Origin: an uncultured Acetobacteraceae bacterium
Lineage (GTDB): Bacteria; Pseudomonadota; Alphaproteobacteria; Acetobacterales; Acetobacteraceae
NCBI GenBank assembly: GCA_943912335.1
Contig: CALTUD010000039.1
Location: 1-27,751 of the forward strand
Reading direction: 5' to 3'
Length of the DNA: 27,751 bases
A program made the position numbers and the translations under genes. The stretch's first letter is position 1, and every line of letters begins with the position of its first letter. The notes below the pieces were generated by a model, which was not told where the DNA came from, searched no databases, and saw only the letters and a list, made by a program, of their open reading frames with translations. This document shows, one piece after another, positions 12,836-21,088 of this stretch.

Positions 12836-13696
12836 TCAGAGTCCGGCCATCACTTCCGCCTGCGCCGCTAGTCTCAGCAGCGCATCCCGCGCCGACACGA
12901 TCCGGCCGATGACGATCAGCGCCGGCGTCGGCAGGCGCACCTGTTCCAGCAGGCCCGGCAGCGTGTCGAGCGTTCCCACCACAAGACGCTGATCCGGCGT
13001 CGCCGCGCGGGAGATCGCCGCCGCCGGCGTGGCCCCATCCATCCCGCCGACCGTCAACCGCGCCGCGATCGCGCTCAGATTCCGCACGGCCATGTAGAGC
13101 ACCACGGGCTGGTCCAGCCGGGCGATCGCCTCCCAATCGAGCCCGGAAACGGGATCGGCTTCGCCCTCCGCGCTATGCCCGGTCGCCAGCAGGATCGCCT
13201 GGTTCACGCCGCGCATGGTGGCCGGAATTCCGGCAGCGGCCAGACCTGCGAGGCCGGCGGTGAGCCCAGGCACGATCCGGAACGGCACGTTCTCCCGCGC
13301 CAGGATCAGCGCTTCCTCCGCCCCGCGCCCGAACACGTAGGGATCCCCGCCTTTCAACCGCAGCACCCGCTTTCCGTCCCGCGCCAGTGCCACCAGGCGC
13401 GCGGAGATGTCGCTCTGGTGCATCGACGGCCGCCCGCCGCGCTTGCCGGCGAACTCCCGCACCGCTTCCGGCCGCGCCAGGTCCAGCACGCCAGGATCGA
13501 CCAGGGCGTCGAACACGATCACATCCGCCTGGATCAGTCCGCACAAGGCGTGCAGCGTCAAATGGCCGCGATCGCCGGGCCCGGCGCCGGCCAGCCAGAC
13601 ATGGCCCGGCTCCAGAACCGGACAGCTCGCCCCCAGAAGCCGGCTGACGGCGAGGCGGGGATCGAGCGGGGCAGGGGGTTGCGGCGACTCGCTCAT
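12836..13696 (-). CDS. cobA: Uroporphyrinogen-III C-methyltransferase
   Basis: A 286-residue SAM-dependent enzyme that methylates uroporphyrinogen III at C2 and C7 to precorrin-2, the branch point toward cobalamin and sirohaem. The motifs GAGPGD (37-42), LKGGDPYVFGRGAEE (114-128), VPGLTAGLAGLAAAGIP and TQ-like region, and the C-terminal ALIVIGRIV are all typical. It has no CysG-like Fe-chelatase domain, so it is a stand-alone SUMT. The N-terminus has about 30 extra residues before the core. It converges with the adenosyltransferase gene; a GGACT-CAG-AGTCC hairpin (12832-12844) overlaps its stop codon. Confidence 0.94.
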   Translation of the reverse strand: MSESPQPPAPLDPRLAVSRLLGASCPVLEPGHVWLAGAGPGDRGHLTLHALCGLIQADVIVFDALVDPGVLDLARPEAVREFAGKRGGRPSMHQSDISARLVALARDGKRVLRLKGGDPYVFGRGAEEALILARENVPFRIVPGLTAGLAGLAAAGIPATMRGVNQAILLATGHSAEGEADPVSGLDWEAIARLDQPVVLYMAVRNLSAIAARLTVGGMDGATPAAAISRAATPDQRLVVGTLDTLPGLLEQVRLPTPALIVIGRIVSARDALLRLAAQAEVMAGL

Positions 13697-13867
13697 CGGG
13701 CCGACCGTGCCGCAGGGCTGGACGCTGTCATGAAACCTTTATGCTGGCGGGAGCGCGCCGGCTCACCTATGTGATGCGGCGTTGCAGCATGGCGGCGGAA
13801 CGACCGGCCATACGCCGGAGCCGGGCCCGAACCGGCACCGGCGGCGAAGAAGTGGAGCATGAACGGA

Positions 13868-14698
13868 ATGTCCGACACGGTACTCGATCACGCAACGTCC
13901 GTGCTGGCGCCGCCCACCAAAACCTACGGTCACCTGAACGCCGAGACGGTGCTCACCGTCACGCGCTGGACCGACCGCCTGTTCTCCTTCACCACCACGC
14001 GCGACGCCTCGCTTCGCTTCGAGAACGGCCAGTTCGCGATGATCGGCCTGGAGCTGGACGGCAAGCCTCTGCTGCGCGCCTACTCGATCGCCTCGGCCAA
14101 TTACGAGGAACAGCTCGAGTTCCTCAGCATCATGGTGCCGGACGGGCCGCTCACCTCGCAGCTCTGCAAGATCGTGCCCGGCGACATCGTGCTGGTGGGC
14201 CGCAAGCCCGTCGGCACGCTGCTGGTCGACAATCTGCGCACCGGCCGCAACCTCTATCTGCTGGCCACTGGCACCGGCCTCGCGCCGTTCATGGCGCTGA
14301 TCAAGGATCCGGCGGTGTATGAGCGCTTCGATCGCGTGATCCTGGCGCATGGCGTCCGCACGTCCGGCGAGCTGGCCTATGCCAACCACATCCGCCACGA
14401 ACTGCCGCAGCACGAGTTCCTGGGCGAGGACGTGGCAGCCAAGCTGCTCTACTACCCGACCGTGACCCGCGAGGAATTCCAGACCACCGGACGCCTTACC
14501 GATCTGATCAAGAGCGGCAAGATGTTCACGGACCTGAACATCGACCCGATCGACCCCGAGCACGACCGCGTCATGATCTGCGGCAGCGAGGCCATGCTGG
14601 CCGATCTGAAGCACATGCTGGAAGAGCGCGGCTTCGACGAAGGCAACAATTCCCGCCCCGGCGCCTATGTGGTCGAGAAGGCGTTCGCCGAGAAATAG
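13868..14698 (+). CDS. fpr: Ferredoxin/flavodoxin-NADP+ reductase
   Basis: A 276-residue FAD enzyme that moves electrons between NADPH and ferredoxin or flavodoxin. The FAD-binding motif RAYSIAS, the NADP-binding GTGLAPFMAL and the C-terminal YVVEKAFAEK are those of the bacterial subclass of plant-type FNRs. The ATG at 13868 is preferred over one at 13859, because GGAG (13854-13857) is 10 bases before it and only one base before the other. The gene lies nine bases upstream of gor; together they supply reduced carriers and glutathione from NADPH. The 171-bp gap before it has no gene. Confidence 0.94.
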   Translation: MSDTVLDHATSVLAPPTKTYGHLNAETVLTVTRWTDRLFSFTTTRDASLRFENGQFAMIGLELDGKPLLRAYSIASANYEEQLEFLSIMVPDGPLTSQLCKIVPGDIVLVGRKPVGTLLVDNLRTGRNLYLLATGTGLAPFMALIKDPAVYERFDRVILAHGVRTSGELAYANHIRHELPQHEFLGEDVAAKLLYYPTVTREEFQTTGRLTDLIKSGKMFTDLNIDPIDPEHDRVMICGSEAMLADLKHMLEERGFDEGNNSRPGAYVVEKAFAEK

Positions 14699-14707
14699 GC
14701 CGCTCCG

Positions 14708-16093
14708 ATGCAGTATGATTTCGATCTGTTCGTCATCGGCGGCGGCTCCGGCGGCGTGCGCTGCGCGCGCATCGCCGGCGGCCACGGCGCCCGCGTCGGC
14801 ATCGCCGAGGGCCGCTACTGGGGCGGCACCTGCGTCAATGTCGGCTGCGTGCCGAAGAAGCTGCTGGTCCAGGCCGGCGAGTACGGCGACCAGGTCGAGG
14901 ATGCGCGAGCCTTCGGCTGGCACACGGAGCGGGGCGAGCACGATTGGCGCAAGCTGATCGAGGCCAAGGACCGCGAGATCAGCCGGTTGAACGGCGCCTA
15001 CGAGCGCACGCTCGGCAATGCCGGCGTTTCCATGTTCGAGGCTTTCGCCCGGTTCGAGGACGCGCATACGCTGGTGCTCGAACCGGGCCCGCTCGATCCC
15101 GATTTCGAGCCCAGGCGCGTCACCGCCGAACGCATCGTCATCGCCACGGGCGGCAAGGCGATGAAGCAGCCGCATATCGAAGGCGACGATCTCGGCATCA
15201 CCTCCGATCAGGCCTTCTTCCTTCCCGAGCGTCCGAAGCGCGTCACCATCGTCGGCGGCGGCTATATCGGCGTCGAGTTCGCCGGCATCTTCGCCGGGCT
15301 CGGCTCCGAGGTGGACCTGATCTACCGTCAGGCCCTGCCTCTGCGCGGCTTCGACGAGGATCTGCGCGAAGCGCTCGCGGAGGCGATCGACGCGCGCGGC
15401 ATCCGCATCCATTGCGGCAAGACCCTGCACAAGATCGAGGACGCCAGCGACGCCAAACGCGTCACGCTGAACGACGAGACCGGCTGGGAGACCGATCTGG
15501 TGTTCTTTGCCGTCGGTCGCGCGCCCAACACCGACGGGCTCGGTCTGGACAAGGCCGGGGTCGAGACCGACGAGCAGGGCCGGATCAAGGTCGGCCCGGA
15601 CAGCCAGACCAACATTCCCGGCCTCTATGCCGTCGGCGACGTGTCCAACAAGCTCAATCTCACCCCGGTGGCGATCGCCGAAGGCCATATCCTGGCCGAG
15701 CGTTTGTTCGGCGACGGCAAGCGCGACTGGAGCTTCGACACCACGCCCAAGGCGGTGTTCTTCTCGCCGCCCTTGGCCAGCGTGGGCCTCACCGAAGGCG
15801 AGGCGGTCGCCAAAGGCCCCGCCGATATCTACATCTCCCGCTTCACCCCCATGCGGCACACCCTGTCCGGCCGCGCCCGCAAGACGGTGATGAAGCTGGT
15901 GGTGGATCGGGACAGCCAGCGCGTGGTCGGCGCGCACATGCTGGGCGACGACACGCCGGAAATGATGCAGGGCATCGCCGTGGCCGTCACCGCCGGCCTG
16001 ACCAAGCGCGATTTCGACCGCACCATCGGCCTGCATCCGACCTCGGCCGAGGAGTTCGTCACCATGCGCACCGTGACCCGCACCGTGCCATAG
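14708..16093 (+). CDS. gor: Glutathione-disulfide reductase
   Basis: A 461-residue flavoenzyme that reduces glutathione disulfide with NADPH. The FAD loop GGGSGG is at 11-16, the redox disulfide is C42-C47 in GTCVNVGC, the NADP fold is GGGYIGVEFAG, and the C-terminal HPTSAEEFVTM supplies the active-site His-Glu pair. Arginines in LIYRQALPLRGFD fit the 2'-phosphate of NADPH, which points to NADP rather than NAD and to Gor rather than lipoamide dehydrogenase. It sits nine bases after fpr in an operon. A 7-bp hairpin (16104-16121) without a T tract follows it. Confidence 0.95.
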   Translation: MQYDFDLFVIGGGSGGVRCARIAGGHGARVGIAEGRYWGGTCVNVGCVPKKLLVQAGEYGDQVEDARAFGWHTERGEHDWRKLIEAKDREISRLNGAYERTLGNAGVSMFEAFARFEDAHTLVLEPGPLDPDFEPRRVTAERIVIATGGKAMKQPHIEGDDLGITSDQAFFLPERPKRVTIVGGGYIGVEFAGIFAGLGSEVDLIYRQALPLRGFDEDLREALAEAIDARGIRIHCGKTLHKIEDASDAKRVTLNDETGWETDLVFFAVGRAPNTDGLGLDKAGVETDEQGRIKVGPDSQTNIPGLYAVGDVSNKLNLTPVAIAEGHILAERLFGDGKRDWSFDTTPKAVFFSPPLASVGLTEGEAVAKGPADIYISRFTPMRHTLSGRARKTVMKLVVDRDSQRVVGAHMLGDDTPEMMQGIAVAVTAGLTKRDFDRTIGLHPTSAEEFVTMRTVTRTVP

Positions 16094-16103
16094 CGTCTGC
16101 GCC

Positions 16104-16121
16104 GGGGGCGAACGCGCCCCC
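16104..16121 (+). repeat. Hairpin between gor and the SulP gene
   Basis: GGGGGCG (16104-16110) pairs with CGCCCCC (16115-16121) over a four-base loop. There is no T tract, so this is not a standard intrinsic terminator; read-through into the transporter gene remains possible. Confidence 0.35.
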
Positions 16122-16217
16122 GCTGCGCCGGGAGACGATGCGCTCCCGTTCGCGGCGTCGGTTCCCCCGATGCCGCGTGGTGGCGTCCACGCGCCGCCCT
16201 CGCCGATGAGGCACCCG

Positions 16218-17672
16218 ATGTTCCGTTCGCTTCGCACCGAGATTCTCGCCGGCATGGTCGGCACCTTCGCGCTCATCCCGGAGGTGATCGCGTTTTCCTT
16301 CGTCGCAGGCGTCGATCCTGAGGTGGGGCTGTTCGCCTCCTTCGTGATCGGCGTGGTGATCGCCGTCACCGGCGGCCGCCCGGCGATGATCTCCGGCGCG
16401 GCGGGCTCCGTCGCCCTGGTCGCCGCCGCCCTGATGCGCGCGCACGGGCTCGATTACCTGCTCGCCGCCACGCTGCTCGCCGGGCTGTTCCAGGTCGTGT
16501 TCGGCCTGCTCAAGTTGCAGGTGCTGATGCGCTACGTGTCGCGCTCGGTCCGCACCGGCTTCGTCAACGCGCTGGCGATCCTGATCTTTTCCGCCCAGCT
16601 TCCGCAGATCGTCGGCCCGCACTGGGGTTTCGGCCCCGGATTCGGCTGGCAGAACCTCGCCATGATCGCCGGCGGCCTCGTGCTGATCTACGGCATGCCC
16701 CGGATCACCACGGCGATCCCGTCGCCGCTGATCTGCATCGCCGTGCTGACGATCGTGTCGCTGCTGGTGCCGATGGATCTGCGCACGGTGTCCGATCTCG
16801 GCCGCCTGCCATCCTCTCTGCCCGGCCTGCACTGGCCGCATCTGCCGCTCGATGGACAGACGCTCGCCATCGTCGCCCCCTATGCGCTGGCGATGGCCGT
16901 GGTCGGGCTGCTGGAATCGATGATGACCGCCAGCGTGGTGGACGAACTGACCGAAACCCGCTCCGACAAGCGTCGCGAATGCACCGGGCTCGGCCTCGCC
17001 AACATCGCCGCCGGCCTGTTCGGCGGCATCGCCGGCTGCGGCATGATCGGCCAGACCGTCGGCAATGTGCGCTATGGCGGCCGCGGCCGTGTATCCACCT
17101 TCGTCGCCGGCGCGTTCCTGCTGCTGCTCACGGTGATCCTGCGGCCCTGGCTGGCGCAGGTCCCGGTCGCCGCCCTGGTCGCGATCATGATCATGGTCAG
17201 CGCCTCCACATTCTCCTGGAGTTCGCTGCGCGACCTGGTGCAGCACCCGCGCACGTCGAGCGTGGTGATGCTTGTCACCGTCGCCGTGGTGGTCGCCACC
17301 TCCGATCTCGCCATCGGCGTCGTGGTCGGCGTGCTGCTCAGCGGCGTGTTCTTCGCCTTCAAGGTGACGCGCATGATGAAGGTGGAGAGCCGCTTCGACG
17401 AAGCCGCCGATACGCGCTTCTATGTGGTGCGCGGGCAGGTCTTCTTCGCCTCGGCCGACCAGTTCGCCGAGCAGTTCCGCCCCGACGAGACGGCGAAACA
17501 CGTTCGGATCGACCTTTCCGACGCCCATCTCTGGGACATCACCGCCGTCGGCGCGCTGGAAGGCGTGGTCGCGGGCCTCCGCAAGCGCGGCGTGGATGTC
17601 GTGATTCACGGCCTCAACCCCACCAGCACCACGCTGGTGGAGCGCCACGCTGAGGCGTCGCTGCTAGCGTAA
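16218..17672 (+). CDS. SulP-family anion transporter with STAS domain
   Basis: A 484-residue integral membrane protein of the SulP (SLC26) family. About eleven to twelve hydrophobic helices span residues 8-370, starting LAGMVGTFALIPEVIAFSF, with the family's GVVIAVTGGRPAMISGAAGS loop. A cytoplasmic STAS domain occupies about 395-480 (FYVVRGQVFFASADQF, DITAVGALEGVV). SulP proteins carry sulfate, bicarbonate, dicarboxylates or other anions; the substrate cannot be told here. The ATG at 16218 is preferred because GAGG (16208-16211) lies six bases upstream; an ATG at 16206 is in frame. Its place downstream of gor hints at sulfur and thiol supply, which is inference. Confidence 0.9.
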   Translation: MFRSLRTEILAGMVGTFALIPEVIAFSFVAGVDPEVGLFASFVIGVVIAVTGGRPAMISGAAGSVALVAAALMRAHGLDYLLAATLLAGLFQVVFGLLKLQVLMRYVSRSVRTGFVNALAILIFSAQLPQIVGPHWGFGPGFGWQNLAMIAGGLVLIYGMPRITTAIPSPLICIAVLTIVSLLVPMDLRTVSDLGRLPSSLPGLHWPHLPLDGQTLAIVAPYALAMAVVGLLESMMTASVVDELTETRSDKRRECTGLGLANIAAGLFGGIAGCGMIGQTVGNVRYGGRGRVSTFVAGAFLLLLTVILRPWLAQVPVAALVAIMIMVSASTFSWSSLRDLVQHPRTSSVVMLVTVAVVVATSDLAIGVVVGVLLSGVFFAFKVTRMMKVESRFDEAADTRFYVVRGQVFFASADQFAEQFRPDETAKHVRIDLSDAHLWDITAVGALEGVVAGLRKRGVDVVIHGLNPTSTTLVERHAEASLLA

Positions 17673-17762
17673 GGTTGGAACTCCGCTTGCGTTACCAGCA
17701 TGCCGATCTCGGCGCTTGGCGCGTTCTCCATGTTTGCCACCGTTTGAACGGAGGATAATAGG

Positions 17763-18185
17763 ATGAAAGACAAGGCCGTTTTGCACGGCGCCTGCCATTG
17801 CGGCGCAGTACGGTTCGAAGCCACGCTGCTAGACGGTTTCGCGGGCCTACGTCGCTGCACCTGCTCTTATTGCCGGATGAGGGGCGCGGTCGTCGTCCCG
17901 ACTCCACCCGGCGGCGTCCGGATCACGCAAGGCCTCGAATACCTGAGCGCCTATCGCTTCAACAGCATGGTGGCGGAGCATTTCTTCTGCGCGCGCTGCG
18001 GCATTCATACCCATCTGCGCCGGCGATCCGACCCGGGAGCGTTCGCGGTGAACGTCGCCTGCCTGGAGGGATGCAGCCCGTTCGACTTCGCCGACATTCC
18101 GGTGATGGATGGGATCAACCACCCGAACGACGTCGGGGGCGCCCCTCGTCTCGCAGGGACGCTGCGATACGACTCCGCGGATTGA
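17763..18185 (+). CDS. GFA-family zinc protein (glutathione-dependent formaldehyde-activating-like)
   Basis: A 140-residue protein of the GFA/CENP-V family. The seven zinc-binding cysteines are in place: CHC at 11-13, CTCSYC at 32-37 and CARC at 76-79. The founding member was proposed to speed the condensation of formaldehyde with glutathione, though enzymatic activity in the family is debated. GGAGG (17750-17754) lies eight bases before the ATG. It stands alone, 90 bp after the SulP gene and converging with the SMR pump gene, and may belong functionally with the nearby glutathione reductase. Confidence 0.9.
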   Translation: MKDKAVLHGACHCGAVRFEATLLDGFAGLRRCTCSYCRMRGAVVVPTPPGGVRITQGLEYLSAYRFNSMVAEHFFCARCGIHTHLRRRSDPGAFAVNVACLEGCSPFDFADIPVMDGINHPNDVGGAPRLAGTLRYDSAD

Positions 18186-18204
18186 GACGCGATGACGGTC
18201 CGCC

Positions 18205-18537
18205 CTAGTGGGGTGCGCCGCCACGGGACAGAAGCTGGATCACCAGGACCCCCGCCAGGATCAGCCCGATCCCGGCCAGGGCCGGCATGTCCAGCGTCTG
18301 GCCGAACAAGATCCGTCCGAACACGCTCACCAGAACGATGCCGACGCCGGACCAGATCGCATAGGCGATCCCGACCGGGACCGAACGCAAGGTGAGCGAC
18401 AGGAGAAAGAACGCGATCGCATAGCCCGCGACCGACAGCACCGACGGCCCCAGGCGGGAGAACCCGTTCGATGCCTTGAGCGACAGGGTAGCGATGGTTT
18501 CGGCGAGGATCGCGCCGAGCAGCAGCAGAAACGGCAT
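18205..18537 (-). CDS. EmrE-like small multidrug resistance (SMR) efflux protein
   Basis: A 110-residue four-helix membrane protein that exports lipophilic cations in exchange for protons, as an antiparallel dimer. The essential membrane-embedded Glu is E13 (LGAILAETIATLSLK), and the substrate-site segment AYAIWSGVGIVLVS carries Y59 and W62. This segment is the Qac/EmrE version, not the Gdx/SugE (guanidinium) version. The ATG at 18537 places E13 at the EmrE position; the upstream frame is not protein-like. It is encoded opposite to its neighbours and is probably transcribed alone. Confidence 0.92.
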   Translation of the reverse strand: MPFLLLLGAILAETIATLSLKASNGFSRLGPSVLSVAGYAIAFFLLSLTLRSVPVGIAYAIWSGVGIVLVSVFGRILFGQTLDMPALAGIGLILAGVLVIQLLSRGGAPH

Positions 18538-18794
18538 CGGTGCAGCATAGAGCCTCGCGGCGCATGATGACACCGCGCTGCGATGGGGCAGGGGAGCCGC
18601 CAAACCTTCCGCAAGATGAGCAAGCCGGTCTGTCTCGCTTCGGATACGGTTTCGGCCGGAAACATGTCTGCGGCGGTTGTCCGCTTCTGGCGACCGGAGT
18701 TCGAAGGCGGCAGAAATCTTAGCCGACGCGTCCGAAGGGCGCCGTCAGGCTACAGAAAAATGCCGCCGCAACGACGGACGGCAGGGAGAGGATA
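18538..18794. other. Gap between the SMR pump gene and aarC
   Basis: These 257 bases separate two divergent genes and must hold both promoters. Short open frames here lack any family signal. I see no clear sigma-70 boxes or repeats; the only definite element is the aarC ribosome site at 18784-18791. Confidence 0.5.
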
Positions 18795-20306
18795 ATGACC
18801 GACCGCATCGCCGCAGCGCATCTCCGGTCCAAGATCATGTCCGCGGAGGACGCAGCCGCCCTCATTCAGAATGGCATGACCTTGGGCATGAGCGGCTTCA
18901 CCGGCGCCGGCTATCCCAAGGCCGTGCCGACCGCGCTCGCTGCCCGGATGGAGTCCGAGCGGGCCGCCGGACGGCCGATGCGGGTCAAGGTCTGGACCGG
19001 TGCCTCCACCGGTCCGGAGCTGGACGGCGTGCTGGCCAACGCGGACGGGATCGAGCTGCGCCTGCCCTATAACGGCGATCCGATCGCGCGGTCGCGCATC
19101 AACCGCGGCGAGATGGACTATCTCGACATGCATCTCAGCCAGGTCGCGCCGATGGCCTGGCGCGGCGCGCTGGGCCCGCTCGACGTCGCGGTGGTGGAGA
19201 TCTCCGGCATCCGCGCGGATGGTTCGCTGATCCCGTCCTCCTCCGTCGGCAACAACAAGACCTGGCTCGATTGCGCGGGCAAGGTCATCCTCGAGGTCAA
19301 TCGCTGGCAGAACGCGGCGCTGGAAGGGATGCACGACATCTATTACGGCACCCGCCTGCCGCCGCATCGCGTGCCGATCCCGCTGATCCGCCCGGACGAC
19401 CGCATCGGCCAGCCTTTCCTGAACTGCGATCCGGACAAGATCGTCGCCATCGTCGAAACCGACGCCCCTGACCGCAACCTGCCGTTCTCGCCGCCGGACG
19501 AGACGGCCCGCGCCATCGCCGGGCATCTGCTCGAATTCCTGGGTCATGAAGTCGCGAAGGGTCGCCTGCCGGAATCGCTGCTGCCGCTGCAATCCGGCGT
19601 CGGCAACATCGCCAACGCCGTTCTGAATGGCCTCGTGGACGGGCCGTTCCACAACCTCACCGCCTATACGGAGGTGATCCAGGACGGGCTGCTCGACCTG
19701 ATCGACAGCGGCCGTTTGCGCGTCGCCTCCGCCACCGCCTTCTCGCTCAGCCCGGCGGCGGCGGCGCGGATCAACGAGCACATGCCGCGTTATCGCGACA
19801 AGATCATCTTGCGCCCGCAGGAGATCAGCAACCATCCCGAGCTGGTGCGCCGCCTGGGCTGCATCGCCACCAACGGGCTGATCGAGGCCGACATCTACGG
19901 CAACGTCAATTCCACCTGCGTGATGGGCTCGGCGATCCAGAACGGCATCGGCGGCTCGGGCGATTTCGCGCGCAATGCCTCCATCTCCATCTTCGTGACT
20001 CCCTCCACCGCCAAGGGGGGCGCCATCTCCGCCATCGTCCCGCAGGTCGCGCATGTGGACCACATCATGCAGGATGTCGCGGTGCTGGTGACCGAGCAGG
20101 GCCTCGCCGATCTGCGCGGTCTGGCGCCGCGCCGTCGCGCCGAGCTAGTGATCGAACGCTGCGCTCATCCGACCTATCGCGATGCGTTGCGCGATTACTA
20201 CGCCCGCGCCCTCGCCAGCAGCTATGGCAAGCACGCGCCATCGCTGCCGGACGAGGCCTTGTCCTGGCATTCGCGCTTCATCAAGACCGGCAGCATGCTC
20301 GGCTGA
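18795..20306 (+). CDS. aarC: Succinyl-CoA:acetate CoA-transferase
   Basis: A 503-residue class I CoA-transferase that moves CoA from succinyl-CoA to acetate. This detoxifies acetate and replaces succinyl-CoA synthetase in the TCA cycle of acetic acid bacteria. The active-site Glu is E293 (YTEVIQDG), with N346 (ISNHPEL) and the GIGGSGDF loop (384-391), each one position before E294, N347 and G388 of Acetobacter aceti AarC (505 aa). That register makes AarC more likely than acetyl-CoA hydrolase. GGGAGAGG lies just before the ATG. The 257-bp gap upstream holds no gene and should contain the promoter. A strong hairpin follows (20311-20340). Confidence 0.94.
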   Translation: MTDRIAAAHLRSKIMSAEDAAALIQNGMTLGMSGFTGAGYPKAVPTALAARMESERAAGRPMRVKVWTGASTGPELDGVLANADGIELRLPYNGDPIARSRINRGEMDYLDMHLSQVAPMAWRGALGPLDVAVVEISGIRADGSLIPSSSVGNNKTWLDCAGKVILEVNRWQNAALEGMHDIYYGTRLPPHRVPIPLIRPDDRIGQPFLNCDPDKIVAIVETDAPDRNLPFSPPDETARAIAGHLLEFLGHEVAKGRLPESLLPLQSGVGNIANAVLNGLVDGPFHNLTAYTEVIQDGLLDLIDSGRLRVASATAFSLSPAAAARINEHMPRYRDKIILRPQEISNHPELVRRLGCIATNGLIEADIYGNVNSTCVMGSAIQNGIGGSGDFARNASISIFVTPSTAKGGAISAIVPQVAHVDHIMQDVAVLVTEQGLADLRGLAPRRRAELVIERCAHPTYRDALRDYYARALASSYGKHAPSLPDEALSWHSRFIKTGSMLG

Positions 20307-20310
20307 AACC

Positions 20311-20340
20311 GGTTCCCGCCCGGTTTGTCCGGGCGGGACC
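20311..20340 (+). terminator. Strong hairpin between aarC and alkB
   Basis: GGT-CCCGCCCGG pairs with CCGGGCGGG-ACC (20311-20323 with 20329-20340, one bulged T) over the loop TTTGT. There is no T tract, and the alkB ribosome site GGGGGG (20348-20353) follows immediately. It may act as a weak terminator, an mRNA-stabilising element or a control on alkB translation. Confidence 0.45.
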
Positions 20341-20357
20341 GTCGAAAGGGGGGCAGC

Positions 20358-21011
20358 ATGGATCTGTTCGATGCGTTGCCCCCGGACGATGCCCCGGTCT
20401 CACTCGCGCCCGGCGCGTTTCTTTTGCCCGGTTTCGCCCGCGACGCGGCGGCGGCTTTGGTTACCGACGCGCTGGCGGTCGCCGACGCATCGCCGTTCCG
20501 TCACCTGCACACCCCGAACGGCGCGGTCATGTCTGTCGCCATGACCAATGCTGGCACCGTCGGTTGGCACAGCGACCGCGCCGGCTATCGTTATGTCGGT
20601 ACCGATCCGCTGACCGGCCATCCCTGGCCGCCGATGCCGGCTTCATTCCGGCACGCGGCCGTCGCGGCAGCGGGCGTGGCCGGCTTTCCCGGCTTCGATC
20701 CCGAATGCGTCCTGGTGAACCGCTACCAGCGCGATGCGCGCCTGTCCCTGCATCAGGACCATGACGAGGGCGATCTGACCGCTCCGATCGTCTCGATCTC
20801 CCTCGGCCTGCCCGCCACCTTCCTGTTCGGCGGTCTCCGCCGCAACGATCCGGTGCGTCGGTTCCGCCTCGCCCATGGCGACGTCGCTGTCTGGGGCGGC
20901 CCCTCCCGGCTCGCCTTTCACGGCATTGCTCCGCTCAAACCCGGCGCCCATCCCGCCACCGGCCTGTTCCGCCTGAACCTCACCTTCCGCCGCGTTTCAC
21001 GGCTGCCCTGA
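20358..21011 (+). CDS. alkB: AlkB, alpha-ketoglutarate-dependent DNA repair dioxygenase
   Basis: A 217-residue Fe(II)/2-oxoglutarate dioxygenase that reverses 1-methyladenine and 3-methylcytosine damage by oxidative demethylation. The iron ligands are H132, D134 (LHQDHDE) and H188 (LAFHGI), and the 2-oxoglutarate-binding arginines lie in FRLNLTFRR (R205 and R211). NRYQRDARLSLHQD is the classic AlkB segment, and the length equals that of E. coli AlkB (216). The ATG at 20358 has GGGGGG four bases upstream. It lies behind aarC and a strong hairpin, and its promoter is not evident. AlkB uses 2-oxoglutarate, a TCA-cycle intermediate, but no real link with aarC is implied. Confidence 0.95.
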   Translation: MDLFDALPPDDAPVSLAPGAFLLPGFARDAAAALVTDALAVADASPFRHLHTPNGAVMSVAMTNAGTVGWHSDRAGYRYVGTDPLTGHPWPPMPASFRHAAVAAAGVAGFPGFDPECVLVNRYQRDARLSLHQDHDEGDLTAPIVSISLGLPATFLFGGLRRNDPVRRFRLAHGDVAVWGGPSRLAFHGIAPLKPGAHPATGLFRLNLTFRRVSRLP

Positions 21012-21088
21012 CTCCGCGCCGCTTCCCGTTCGGAAGCTTTGCGTGGATAACGAGGCCGTAAGCCGCCGTTAATCAGAGAAGACACACC

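Noticed and set aside
12832..12844. GGACT-CAG-AGTCC hairpin between pduO and cobA as a terminator
   Set aside because: Only five base pairs and no T tract on either strand; it may be chance although it lies at the converging stops.
13763..16369. Very long open frame on the minus strand (868 codons) opposite fpr, gor and part of the SulP gene
   Set aside because: It is a shadow of well-supported plus-strand genes in GC-rich DNA. The translation is His/Asp/Gly-rich without any family resemblance.
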